The notes below the pieces were generated by a model. The model searched no databases. It was not told where the DNA came from and saw only the letters and a list, made by a program, of their open reading frames with translations. The translations under genes were made by a program, and so were the position numbers. A DNA stretch of 64,000 bases from Gordonia oryzae (GTDB taxonomy: Bacteria > Actinomycetota > Actinomycetes > Mycobacteriales > Mycobacteriaceae), in contig NZ_RKMH01000001.1 in the NCBI RefSeq assembly GCF_003797185.1, forward strand, positions 186,001 through 250,000, read 5' to 3'. This document shows, piece after piece, positions 54,374 to 64,000 of the stretch; the stretch's first letter is position 1; the number at the start of each line of letters is the position of its first letter.

Positions 54374-55211
54374 AGGGAAATCTGTCCGGATGGCGCGAAT
54401 CCGGTTATCGTCGTCACCTACCATTCGAGGTCCGCCTTCGGGGCGCGCCGGTGGAGCACGTCGACGGGGTCGAGGTGCCGCTGCTGCCACGAGCCCCGCT
54501 GATGCGTCTGTGTTGCTCGCCGATGGCGGAGGTGGTGCCGACGATCATTGACGATCTGTGGCACCAGAGCCCGCCACGGAAGATCGCGGGAACCCCGCAG
54601 TCTCACGTGTCGACACGTCGCGGCGTTCTCGAGTCGGCTGACGCACAGAAGTCGCCGGAAGCGTTCCCCACCGGAAGCGGTCACCGTTTCGTTCATCCCT
54701 GGCGATGCGGTGGATGCCAATATCTATGCCGGACAAGCGCAGCGTGAGAACCCGCTGCACGAGTCCGGTGGCGCCGAGGTGCACGCTGTCGACGACCAAC
54801 CTCGCCGCGACGGGTGCCAGTGGCGACCACGAGTCGGTCTTCGCCGAGTTGTCCGCCCTCCTGCGTGCCGATCCGCTGTGGGAGATGCGCTGTGGGAGAT
54901 GCGCTGTGGGAGATGCGCTGGGAACAGCTCGCTTCGACGCAGTACGGGCGCGGGTCGGCAGGCGCAGCCAGTGGAGAAGCCTGCGGACTGCGCGCGGCGT
55001 GCCCGCCGACATCGAGGGGGTCACCGAGCATCCGGGCGACCGTCGGCGTGAAACGGCGTCGTGTGCAGGCCGCCCGATCACATCGGGTGGGGAGTGCGAA
55101 TCCGTCGAAGGTCGTTGCGGAAGTAGCGATGGCCGGTGTCGGACACCGCCGCGATCGCCATCACCACCGAAGACGGGGGCGGCAGGTGTGACTCGTTGAG
55201 ATCGCGGCGGA
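54374..55211. other. Decayed non-coding stretch
   Basis: About 840 bp with no intact gene on either strand. Plus-strand fragments in shifting frames (RLRGAPVEHVDGVEVPLLPR near 54430, PEAVTVSFIPGDAVDANIYA near 54670, SVFAELSALLRADPLWEMR near 54835-54890) look like a pseudogene of unknown family, interrupted by a 14-bp triplication. Confidence 0.45.
54875..54916. repeat. Triplicated 14-bp tandem repeat
   Basis: GCTGTGGGAGATGC three times in a row, followed by a partial GCTGGGA. The unit is not a multiple of three, so each copy shifts any reading frame through it. It lies in the decayed stretch where the frame reads LRADPLWEMR. Confidence 0.9.
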
Positions 55212-56246
55212 TCACGAGCGGCCCGACCACCGCACGGCGGTCGCGGCGGCGAAATCGCCGGCGTGAGCGAAGGCCGCCATCATGATCACATCCGAGTCGC
55301 GTAGGCGGCCACTGTCGATCAGTGCGTCGAGTGTCATCGGGATGCCCACGGCGAACAGGTTGCCGCACTCATCGAAGGTGTCGGGATGCCGCTCGGCCGG
55401 AAGTTCCAGAGCTTCACGCCAATTGCGTAGAAAAATCCGGTTGGGTTGGTTGGTGATCAACCAGTCGAGATCGCGGGGCCGGATGTCGATGGCCGTGGCA
55501 GCATCGATCGTCACCTCAGGGACGAGCCGATTGCCTCGAGTGAGCACCTTGGTGATCTTGGACTCGGTGAAGCCGACGTGGATCTGCCCGGGTCCCGATT
55601 CCCAATACTTGCGGGCCGGTTCGGACACCGCGGTCATGTCCGCCGAATACTCACCGTACGAGCGGCACAGCGTGGTCAGTATTGGATTGGCACCGTCGCC
55701 GAGCATCAGGGTCGCGACCGCCGCGCCGTCGCCGGGGATGGCGGCCTGCGCCTTGGTGCGTACCTGCTCCTGGGTGAAGATCTGTCCGGCACTGTTCTGG
55801 GCCAGGGCGAGCAGTGCTGTGCCACCGCCGCGGGCGCGCAGCAGCGCTCCGCCGACCTCAATCATGTGCAGGAACGCCGCGCATCCACCGTTGTGCACAT
55901 CGAGGACCGTGGCGGGGTGCAGCCCCAGACGGTGGGCCAGTTCGCCCGCGCATCCGCGTACCGGAACCTCGGGCAGTTGGCTGTGGGTCACCACGATGTC
56001 GACGTCGTCGAGATGACCGGCGCCGTGACGCGCGATGAGGCGTTGTGCCGCAGCCACCATCATGTCGGCGTTGGACTCGTCGGCCCCGGCGTGATGGCGA
56101 TGGGCCGGTGCGCGGAACATGACGTTGTCGGCGAGCTCGTCATCCTGCGCGAACTGCGCGAAATAGGCAGCCGATACCCGATTCTCGGGTCGATAGGTGG
56201 CGATGTCGCCCAGGCACAGTCCGCCGGGGAGGTCGGCGGCGATCAT
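55212..56246 (-). CDS. 3-oxoacyl-ACP synthase III (KAS III)-like protein
   Basis: A 344-residue thiolase-fold protein. DVDIVVTHSQLPEVPVRGCA near 81 and LDVHNGGCAAFLHMIEVGGA near 115 carry the nucleophile Cys122 in the FabH context (family DVNAGCSGF). The normal catalytic His (HQAN in FabH) is replaced: DWLITNQPNRI has Asn266. The third residue Asn296 is kept in ECGNLFAVGIP. A Cys-Asn-Asn set argues against ordinary decarboxylative condensation; acyl transfer or another reaction is more likely. ATG 56246 overlaps the SRPBCC stop. Last gene of a four-gene operon. Confidence 0.88.
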   Translation of the reverse strand: MIAADLPGGLCLGDIATYRPENRVSAAYFAQFAQDDELADNVMFRAPAHRHHAGADESNADMMVAAAQRLIARHGAGHLDDVDIVVTHSQLPEVPVRGCAGELAHRLGLHPATVLDVHNGGCAAFLHMIEVGGALLRARGGGTALLALAQNSAGQIFTQEQVRTKAQAAIPGDGAAVATLMLGDGANPILTTLCRSYGEYSADMTAVSEPARKYWESGPGQIHVGFTESKITKVLTRGNRLVPEVTIDAATAIDIRPRDLDWLITNQPNRIFLRNWREALELPAERHPDTFDECGNLFAVGIPMTLDALIDSGRLRDSDVIMMAAFAHAGDFAAATAVRWSGRS

Positions 56247-56908
56247 GAGGTCATCCACTCCGGGGTCAGCGGCAGGCCGATGCGATGGCGGTGTTCGGCA
56301 ATGGCGGTCAGGTTGTCGAGTTCGATCTGGTGGCCGGCGGCAAACATGTCCCACAGATCGCCGACCCACTCCTCGCGACCGGCCGGAACGGTGTCGGGGA
56401 AGGGGTTGCGGTCGTAGAACGGATGCCGGCAATTTGTCCACAGCACGACTGATCCCGGCCGGTTCAGCACGAGTTGAGCGTCGACGACCCGCATCAGATA
56501 GATCATCCACAGGTGATCGGGTTGGTCCCAGGCACAGTGGTAGTCGACGGTCATCGCGCCTGGGTCGGCGATGGTGCGGACATAGATGGCGGTGTCGGTG
56601 TTGAGGCGGTCGGTACCGACCCACAGCTCGGCGGTCTCGGTTTGGCGCAGATCCCTTGTGCTGTAGGTCCATTCCTCCAGCGACCTGGTGTCGCAGAGCC
56701 ACTCGAACAGCTCTCGCGGAGGTGCGTCGACGTATCCGTGCACGGTGCAGAACTCGCCATAGATCTGATCGTGCGGATACACCGACCGCACCCGGTCGAC
56801 AATCATCGGGGTGCTCTGTGCACGCGAATGCGTCTCGACCCGGATGACGCCGGGTAATGGCTCGGAGGGATCGAGGTCGGAGAGAGCGCCGGTGGGATCG
56901 GTGGTCAT
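56243..56908 (-). CDS. SRPBCC (START-like) domain protein
   Basis: A 221-residue protein. After a short tail the helix-grip fold runs from about residue 40: GEFCTVHGYVDAPPRELFEW then LCDTRSLEEWTYSTRDLR, and later DYHCAWDQPDHLWMIYLMRV and SVVLWTNCRHPFYDRNPFPD, with a C-terminal helix SELD-like IELDNLTAIAEHRHRIGL. Such folds bind hydrophobic ligands and include polyketide cyclases/aromatases. It sits between a TPP-like mini protein and a KAS III-like protein, with four-base overlaps on both sides, so it probably handles an acyl or polyketide-like intermediate (inference). ATG 56908 is set by the overlap. Confidence 0.85.
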   Translation of the reverse strand: MTTDPTGALSDLDPSEPLPGVIRVETHSRAQSTPMIVDRVRSVYPHDQIYGEFCTVHGYVDAPPRELFEWLCDTRSLEEWTYSTRDLRQTETAELWVGTDRLNTDTAIYVRTIADPGAMTVDYHCAWDQPDHLWMIYLMRVVDAQLVLNRPGSVVLWTNCRHPFYDRNPFPDTVPAGREEWVGDLWDMFAAGHQIELDNLTAIAEHRHRIGLPLTPEWMTS

Positions 56909-57309
56909 CGGAGTCCTCTGGCTAGTGGATGACACGGCGGGGTCGCGTCGGGATCGGTGTCGACGACGAGGCACGCGGGACCGGGCCGGGTGAGTACGTC
57001 ACTGGTGGCGGCGTCGAGGTCGCGCGGATCGGTGACCCTCCGAACCCGCAGGTCGGGAAACATCGCTGCGAGACCGACGGCGATGTCGGTGGGACCGAAG
57101 GCGTTGAGCCCCGGCGTGTCCGGGGAGCACATCTGTGTCCGGGTGCCACACATGCCGTGGCCAGAACGCGTCAGGCCGACGCGAACGGCCGCGTCGAAGA
57201 GTTCCTCGATGTTCGCCTCGCGCACGCCGAAGGTCGACGTGATTCCTGCGGCGTGCAGGCGCTCGACGATGTGGTCGGCGACCTTGGGGTCCCGACATCG
57301 AGTGGTCAT
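56905..57309 (-). CDS. Miniature TPP-enzyme-like protein
   Basis: A 134-residue protein. Residues 9-45 (KVADHIVERLHAAGITSTFG then VREANIEELFDA) look like the beginning of the pyrimidine domain of acetolactate-synthase-type enzymes (normal VFGVPGANI). Residues about 50-130 (CSPDTPGLNAFGPTDIAVGL, then RRVTDPRDLDAATSDVLTR, PGPACLVVDTDPDATPP) look like the end of their TPP-binding domain. The roughly 400 residues between, with the cofactor-binding GDG...N motif and the catalytic Glu, are missing, so it cannot be an ordinary TPP enzyme. It keeps normal codon use and start/stop overlap with its neighbours. Internal-deletion relic or a new small protein. Confidence 0.7.
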   Translation of the reverse strand: MTTRCRDPKVADHIVERLHAAGITSTFGVREANIEELFDAAVRVGLTRSGHGMCGTRTQMCSPDTPGLNAFGPTDIAVGLAAMFPDLRVRRVTDPRDLDAATSDVLTRPGPACLVVDTDPDATPPCHPLARGLR

Positions 57310-57314
57310 TGCGG

Positions 57315-58961
57315 TCAGCGGGTGCTCAGGAAACGATCCAAGGTGCGTTCGGCGAGTGCGGTGATGGTCAACGACGGATTGACCAATCCCACCGCGCCCG
57401 GCGCGAACGAGCCGTCGACGACATAGAGGTTGTCATAACCGCGGATGCGGCCGTCGGCGTCGGCGGCCTGCCCGACAACGACCCCGCCGAGCCCGTGGAA
57501 TGTTGCGCCGGAACCGAATCCGGAGCGCCGGTCGTAGATCGGGATGCCGTTTGCCGGGTGGCCGAACCGCGTCTCGGTCCGCTCATGGAAATGCTGGGCG
57601 AAGGCGATCGCCTGCCGGTCCAGGACGCTGGAACCTTCGGCGTACGGGTAGTTCAGCTGCGTCGCGCCGGTGGAGTGGTCGTAGTCAATGGTGCCGCGCT
57701 CGTCGGTGAGCACCTGGATCAGGTGCGTGGTCGCCAACGAGCCCGCTGGTGCGGGGAAGGGGCTGGCCTGATAGATCATCGTGGCCGGTCCACCGGGCAT
57801 CCGGTCCTCACGGATGCGGGCATAGCCAGGACCGCCCTGGATCGGCCCGTGCTGGTCACGGAGCGCGGTGCGCACGATCAGGAAGTCGCCGTTGCCGCCG
57901 AAGCCGTTGCCAATCTTGGGTGACAGCCGGGAGAGCGTGCCCTGTGCGCGGGCCCGCACCAACAGCGAGGTGGTGTGGTAGGAGCCGGCGGCCATGAAGA
58001 GGTAATCCGCTTCGGCGGTCACGATCCGCACCGTGCGCCGCGCGTCATCGATCAGTCGGGCCCGCACGACATAACCGGGCCGCCGTGAGCGTTCCCGGAT
58101 CTCGAAGACCTCGTGCATGGGTTTGATCGTCACAAATCCGGTCCGCTCGGCGGCCGGCAGGTAGTTGTGATCGACGGAGTTCTTGGCGCCGCTGTTGACG
58201 CCGTAGGACAAATCGCCGATCGAGACGCCGGGCTTGGCGCGTCCGGCAAGCTCGGCGCGCACCCGATCCCAGTCGATGGCGTACTCCACGAATTGCGGTG
58301 CGATTCCGTATCGTTCGAGGATTTTCAACCAGGAACGCGCGCCCACGTAATTGGGGTGGGCGAGGATGTCGTCGGGTAGGCCCGAGGTGTTCAACATCTT
58401 CCGGGCGCGGGGGAAATACTCGGCGGCGAGTTCGTCGTAGCCCATTCCACCGGGGAAAACGGTCTCGAAATCGGCCTTGTCGGGCTGGAGGGTGAACGCG
58501 CCGAACACCAGGGACCCGCCGCCGACGCCTGCGCCGTGCACCGACTCGATGCCGTTGCCGCGGATGGTGTCGAGAACGCCCGGATAACGCTGGGTGGGTA
58601 CCCGGCCGACGCTCGAGATCCCGGCGGTGTCATCGAACCAGGCGGCGCGCCGGTCTGGCCGGTCGAAGGTCGCGAAGGTATTACCGTCGGGTCGGATCGG
58701 CCACCGCCGCCCCCGCTCGAACACCGTGGTCGTAATTCCGGCCTCGCCCAGACGAAGTGCGGCCACCGCACCGCCGAAGCCGCTTCCGATCACAATCGCG
58801 GTGGCGCCGCTAGTAGGGGCTCCAGGTGCGGCCGATGCCGGTGTCCCCGACGGGAAACCGAGGCCGGCGGGCCCGAGCACGGCGGCGCCGAGAGCCCCGG
58901 CCCCGGCGCCGCGCAGCAAGGATCGTCGGCTGATCGCAGCCGAAGGCGAATCTGAACGCAT
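57315..58961 (-). CDS. Tat-exported GMC oxidoreductase, cholesterol-oxidase-like
   Basis: A 548-residue FAD enzyme of the Streptomyces/Rhodococcus cholesterol oxidase family (type I, non-covalent FAD). A twin-arginine signal with SRRSLLRGAGAGALGAAVL (11-29) is followed by an Ala/Pro tail, then the FAD loop AIVIGSGFGGAVAALRLGEA at 55-74, PDGNTFATF, HGAGVGGGSLVFGAF near 142, and the C-terminal FHGLGGVVVGQAADADGRI and GAVGLVNPSLTITALAE. Aligned with the Streptomyces enzyme, His447 and Asn485 correspond to His489 and Asn528, but Glu361 is Gln398. ATG 58961 is chosen because it gives the complete signal peptide. First gene of the four-gene unit, 61 bases after acnR. Confidence 0.9.
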   Translation of the reverse strand: MRSDSPSAAISRRSLLRGAGAGALGAAVLGPAGLGFPSGTPASAAPGAPTSGATAIVIGSGFGGAVAALRLGEAGITTTVFERGRRWPIRPDGNTFATFDRPDRRAAWFDDTAGISSVGRVPTQRYPGVLDTIRGNGIESVHGAGVGGGSLVFGAFTLQPDKADFETVFPGGMGYDELAAEYFPRARKMLNTSGLPDDILAHPNYVGARSWLKILERYGIAPQFVEYAIDWDRVRAELAGRAKPGVSIGDLSYGVNSGAKNSVDHNYLPAAERTGFVTIKPMHEVFEIRERSRRPGYVVRARLIDDARRTVRIVTAEADYLFMAAGSYHTTSLLVRARAQGTLSRLSPKIGNGFGGNGDFLIVRTALRDQHGPIQGGPGYARIREDRMPGGPATMIYQASPFPAPAGSLATTHLIQVLTDERGTIDYDHSTGATQLNYPYAEGSSVLDRQAIAFAQHFHERTETRFGHPANGIPIYDRRSGFGSGATFHGLGGVVVGQAADADGRIRGYDNLYVVDGSFAPGAVGLVNPSLTITALAERTLDRFLSTR

Positions 58962-59022
58962 ACTGTGAAGATAGCCACAAACTTCGGGTAGGCACACTTT
59001 TGCCAATCGAGGGTGATCTACA

Positions 59023-59625
59023 TCACAGGGTGGTGTTGCTGGTGGAGTCCGCGGGAGCGCCCCGCGCCATGCGGACCGACTCCTCGACGAGGTCGAGTAC
59101 ATCGTGGAGATCGTCGGTGGGCTGACCGGTTGCCAGCCGGGTGATGAGACCGTCCAGCACGAGGTCGAGATATTTCACCAGGACCTCCGTGGGCACATCG
59201 TCACGAAGCCGGCCAGAGGCCCGCCCGCGTTCGAGTCGGGCGAGCGTGGCCTTCTCCACATCCGCCGAGTGTGACATCCAGGCATCACGAAAACTCTTGT
59301 CCGTCCGTAACTTTCGTGCGATCTCCAGGCGCGTGCCGAGCCAGTTGAAATCCTGCGGGCGGGCCAGAACATCGCGCATCACCTGCACGAGGCCCTGTTC
59401 GGCGGCCACGTCGGCCATGCGCTCGGCGTCCTCGGACGCCAATGCCAGGAACAGTGCTTCCTTGTCGCGGAAGTGGTGGAAGATCGCACCGCGGGACAGT
59501 CCCGTCGATTCCTCGATGCGTTTGACGGTGGCACCGTCGTATCCGTACTCGGCGAAACAATGCCGCGCGCCGTCGAGGATCTCCCGACGACGCGCGGCAA
59601 GTCGGTCATCGCTGACCTTGGGCAC
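59023..59625 (-). CDS. acnR: Aconitase repressor AcnR, TetR family
   Basis: A 200-residue TetR protein directly after acn on the same strand, as in corynebacteria and mycobacteria (Rv1474c). Helix-turn-helix near 15-60 (GATVKRIEESTGLSRGAIFH HFRDKEALFLAL), then the conserved core RPQDFNWLGTRLEIARKLRT and KYLDLVLDGLITRLATGQ. In C. glutamicum AcnR represses aconitase and responds to citrate/isocitrate and Mg. Its operator is found at 62679-62694. GTG/ATG start read as ATG 59625. 30 bases after the acn stop. Confidence 0.92.
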   Translation of the reverse strand: MPKVSDDRLAARRREILDGARHCFAEYGYDGATVKRIEESTGLSRGAIFHHFRDKEALFLALASEDAERMADVAAEQGLVQVMRDVLARPQDFNWLGTRLEIARKLRTDKSFRDAWMSHSADVEKATLARLERGRASGRLRDDVPTEVLVKYLDLVLDGLITRLATGQPTDDLHDVLDLVEESVRMARGAPADSTSNTTL

Positions 59626-59655
59626 TTGAGTGCTCCTTGTTCTCGAGCGGGTGCC

Positions 59656-62457
<2,802 letters not shown>

Positions 62458-62613
62458 GTGTAATCCACTCTCCTCTGGCCGGCGGGCTGCGCCGGCGTGT
62501 GCGTGCTGTCCCGGGCGACGGTCTCCGGGACGGCTGCGTACTTCATCGGCGAACTGACCGGCTCGTCGACTCTGACCATCCACCCGACGGGCTGCGTCGG
62601 GGTCGTGCTCGAT

Positions 62614-62643
62614 GCTTCATCCAGCGACGTTTCATCCAGCGAC
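62614..62643. repeat. 15-bp direct repeat in acn leader
   Basis: Two adjacent 15-base units, GCTTCATCCAGCGAC and GTTTCATCCAGCGAC, one mismatch, next to the hairpin at 62642-62661. Confidence 0.85.
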
Positions 62644-62661
62644 CGCGGGGTTTTCCGCGGT
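62642..62661. other. Hairpin in acn leader
   Basis: ACCGCGG-GGTTTT-CCGCGGT, a perfect 7-bp stem with a six-base loop between the AcnR operator and the acn start. In the acn RNA (minus strand) the loop reads AAAACC. Possible leader structure or attenuator-like element. Confidence 0.5.
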
Positions 62662-62678
62662 GACGTAATCCAGCCTAA

Positions 62679-62694
62679 CAGTACGGTCGTACTG
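62679..62694. promoter_or_regulatory. AcnR operator
   Basis: CAGTACGGTCGTACTG, a near-perfect palindrome that fits the C. glutamicum AcnR consensus CAGNACnnncGTACTG as I recall it. It lies 222 bases before the acn start, in the place of the promoter. Confidence 0.8.
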
Positions 62695-62879
62695 CTAACA
62701 AGGACCGTCCATCGGCGAGTGCGACCCGGACCCCCAGATGCTCACGACTCCCTCATTCTGTCGTACCGTTCTGATCGGGGTTCGGTGAGCATCCACCGAC
62801 GAACGCACATTTAATGATCGCGAAACGTGGTGGCCACCGTGACCCGTGCGCGCCATCGAGGTTCGAGGAAGCGGAGACG

Positions 62880-63554
62880 ATGAATCCTGGTCCGGTCACC
62901 GACGGCACCCAGATACTCGCCGCTCCTGCGCCGACCGTTCTCGCGGCGCCCGCCTCCGCGTATGACAGCCAGGGTGTCACTGCCACGACCGCCCCCGGTG
63001 GGGTCGACCTGACCGCTATCGCCGCCGACCTCCGCGACGATCACGTCTACAGCGAGGATCCCGCGCAGATCGGAGCCCTCAGGCAGGTGGTGGCGCATGC
63101 CCAGGCCGACGGTCACGACATTAATCTGGTGGTACTCAAGCAGCAGATGCCCACGTTCACGATGTATCGCGACATCGCCACCGAACTGCAGCAACATGTC
63201 GGCGGGACAGTACTGGTCTTCGGTCCCAATTCGGTGGGCAGTGCGTCGCCGGAGTTCAGTCGGGTCAACCTCGAAGACGCCACCGACAATCTGACGCTGT
63301 CGAATCCGCCGCAGGCCGCACAGCAAATGGTCGATGCGATCACCAAGCCCGGCGTCGACTGGACGCTGGTCACGATTGTGCTGATCGCCGTCGTCACGAT
63401 CGGAGCGATCGTCGGCCGCGTCCGGAGTCTTCGGCGTCGGGACCGCGGTGCGCAGACGTCGGCAGCAGATTTCAGTCACGGCGTCGGTGAGGAACCCGCG
63501 GCGGACGTGACGTCGCCCTCCGGAGCTGCGCCCGGCTCGGGAAACGACTCTTAG
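62880..63554 (+). CDS. Rv1476-like membrane protein
   Basis: A 224-residue protein conserved between acn and the ripA-like gene. Residues 1-160 form a soluble or extracellular domain that binds no known motif (VDLTAIAADLRDDHVYSEDP, INLVVLKQQMPTFTMYRDIA, VGGTVLVFGPNSVGSASPEF); a single transmembrane helix WTLVTIVLIAVVTIGAIVG near 165-184 is followed by a basic, Ser/Ala-rich tail. ATG 62880 has GGAG six bases upstream; the open frame from 62814 adds unconserved residues. Its fixed neighbourhood suggests a role in peptidoglycan hydrolase control (inference). Confidence 0.85.
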   Translation: MNPGPVTDGTQILAAPAPTVLAAPASAYDSQGVTATTAPGGVDLTAIAADLRDDHVYSEDPAQIGALRQVVAHAQADGHDINLVVLKQQMPTFTMYRDIATELQQHVGGTVLVFGPNSVGSASPEFSRVNLEDATDNLTLSNPPQAAQQMVDAITKPGVDWTLVTIVLIAVVTIGAIVGRVRSLRRRDRGAQTSAADFSHGVGEEPAADVTSPSGAAPGSGNDS

Positions 63555-63937
63555 GAAGGTCTGCGGGATCCTGCACACGGTGGCCGAGCTGTATCCGGCC
63601 GATCTTCGTCGCCGTTCTCGCGGACGGTCTCGGGATCCCCTGAAGGGTTGACGCTTCTGCGCCGGCATCCGTTGCCAATTCGATATCAACCCAACCTGTC
63701 GGACTTTGAGCAGTTCACAGCATCGGCGCAGGTAATCACGTCTTTGTAATTCGTTGCACCCGTTTTCTCCTGTGGCAAATGTGACGTACGGTTCCAATGT
63801 CACGTGTGGTGTACATGTCCATCAATGCGCCACATGTGATGCGTGTTGCATCGTCGGCGTCGTGCGCCGCGCGGGGTTGCAGACGCTGTTCGTGCCACGG
63901 ATGACCACATCCGCTGACAGACGGCGAGGGAGTGCCA
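63555..63937. other. Spacer before the ripA-like gene
   Basis: About 380 bp, clearly lower in GC than the genome between 63680 and 63850, and no gene. It contains several TGTGA/TCACA-type motifs: TGTGACG at 63780, TGTCACG at 63799 and CACATGTG at 63831-63838. This is likely promoter and regulator-binding DNA for the cell-wall hydrolase gene that follows. Confidence 0.55.
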
Positions 63938-64000
63938 GTGAGGCGAGTGACCACAGGAGTGGGCCGCAGGGCGGCGCGCCGATGGGCGTCGTTGGCGACG
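63938..64000 (+). CDS. Start of a probable RipA-like NlpC/P60 hydrolase, 3' end outside window
   Basis: GTG 63938, with GAGGG seven bases upstream, opens a frame of 21 codons that runs off the window: MRRVTTGVGRRAARRWASLA T. A short basic N-terminus followed by the start of a hydrophobic run looks like a signal peptide. In mycobacteria ripA (Rv1477), a peptidoglycan endopeptidase for daughter-cell separation, follows the Rv1476-like gene directly, which is the basis for the call. GTG 63932 is also in frame. Confidence 0.5.
   Translation, partial: MRRVTTGVGRRAARRWASLAT

Larger units (their letters stand above)
62458..62879. other. acn leader and divergent spacer
   Basis: About 420 bp that carry the acn leader, the AcnR operator and the promoter of the divergent membrane protein gene. 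No gene is supported. Listed sub-features: direct repeat (62614-62643), hairpin (62642-62661) and operator (62679-62694). Confidence 0.7.

Noticed and set aside
62811-63803. Minus-strand frame of 330 codons over the Rv1476-like gene
   Set aside because: Arg-rich shadow without motifs; the plus-strand gene is syntenic and has a ribosome site.
63555-63937. c-di-AMP (ydaO) riboswitch before the ripA-like gene
   Set aside because: Such riboswitches precede some actinobacterial hydrolase genes, but the conserved blocks of the motif are not present.

Overview
The window is high-GC actinobacterial DNA. Gene order matches the Mycobacterium tuberculosis Rv1402-Rv1477 backbone as I remember it: priA, fmt, rsmB, rpe, rib genes, uvrC-rapZ-yvcK-whiA, gap-pgk-tpiA-secG, pgl-opcA-zwf-tal-tkt, ctaB, qor, ctaA/ABC/mptB, sufR-B-D-C-S-U-T, acnR-acn, a small membrane protein and the start of a ripA-like gene. 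The mycobacterial-type mannosyltransferase MptB, AcnR and SufR place it in the Mycobacteriales. A Gordonia-like genus is my best guess, but it rests on content and style and not on a search.

Layout. 1-4.2 kb: 3' part of priA, fmt and rsmB. 4.2-7.9 kb: accessory insert with a wrecked IS110-type element, a TetR regulator divergent from a membrane protein, and an NTF2-like protein. 8-13.4 kb: rpe and riboflavin genes; an FMN riboswitch with an apparent ribosome-site-masking hairpin precedes ribE-ribBA-ribH, while ribD lies outside it. 13.4-19.4 kb: a methyltransferase, then uvrC, rapZ, yvcK and whiA. 19.6-26 kb: glycolytic operon, secG and ppc. 26-26.6 kb: HNH endonuclease relic. 26.6-33.2 kb: pentose phosphate operon on the minus strand. 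33.5-41.5 kb: heme A synthesis (ctaB, ctaA), an ABC exporter and mptB. 41.6-48.1 kb: the complete SUF iron-sulfur cluster operon behind its repressor, with a recognisable SufR operator.

48.1-59.0 kb is the main accessory region. It opens with a 166-bp near-perfectly symmetrical palindromic element whose terminal CTAG supplies the stop codon of sufT. It then holds a lone lycopene cyclase, an SDR, an ABC-F protein, an acyl-CoA synthetase with a TetR-type operator, a decayed stretch with a 14-bp triplication, and a tightly coupled four-gene operon: a Tat-exported cholesterol-oxidase-like flavoenzyme, a miniature TPP-enzyme-like protein, an SRPBCC protein and a KAS III-like protein. Two of these enzymes have a substituted catalytic residue (Glu to Gln in the oxidase, His to Asn in the KAS III-like protein), and the TPP-like protein lacks most of its family fold. 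I regard this operon as the best candidate for an undescribed pathway.

59.0-64 kb returns to the backbone: acnR and acn with an AcnR operator, a conserved membrane protein, and the first codons of a probable ripA-like peptidoglycan hydrolase.
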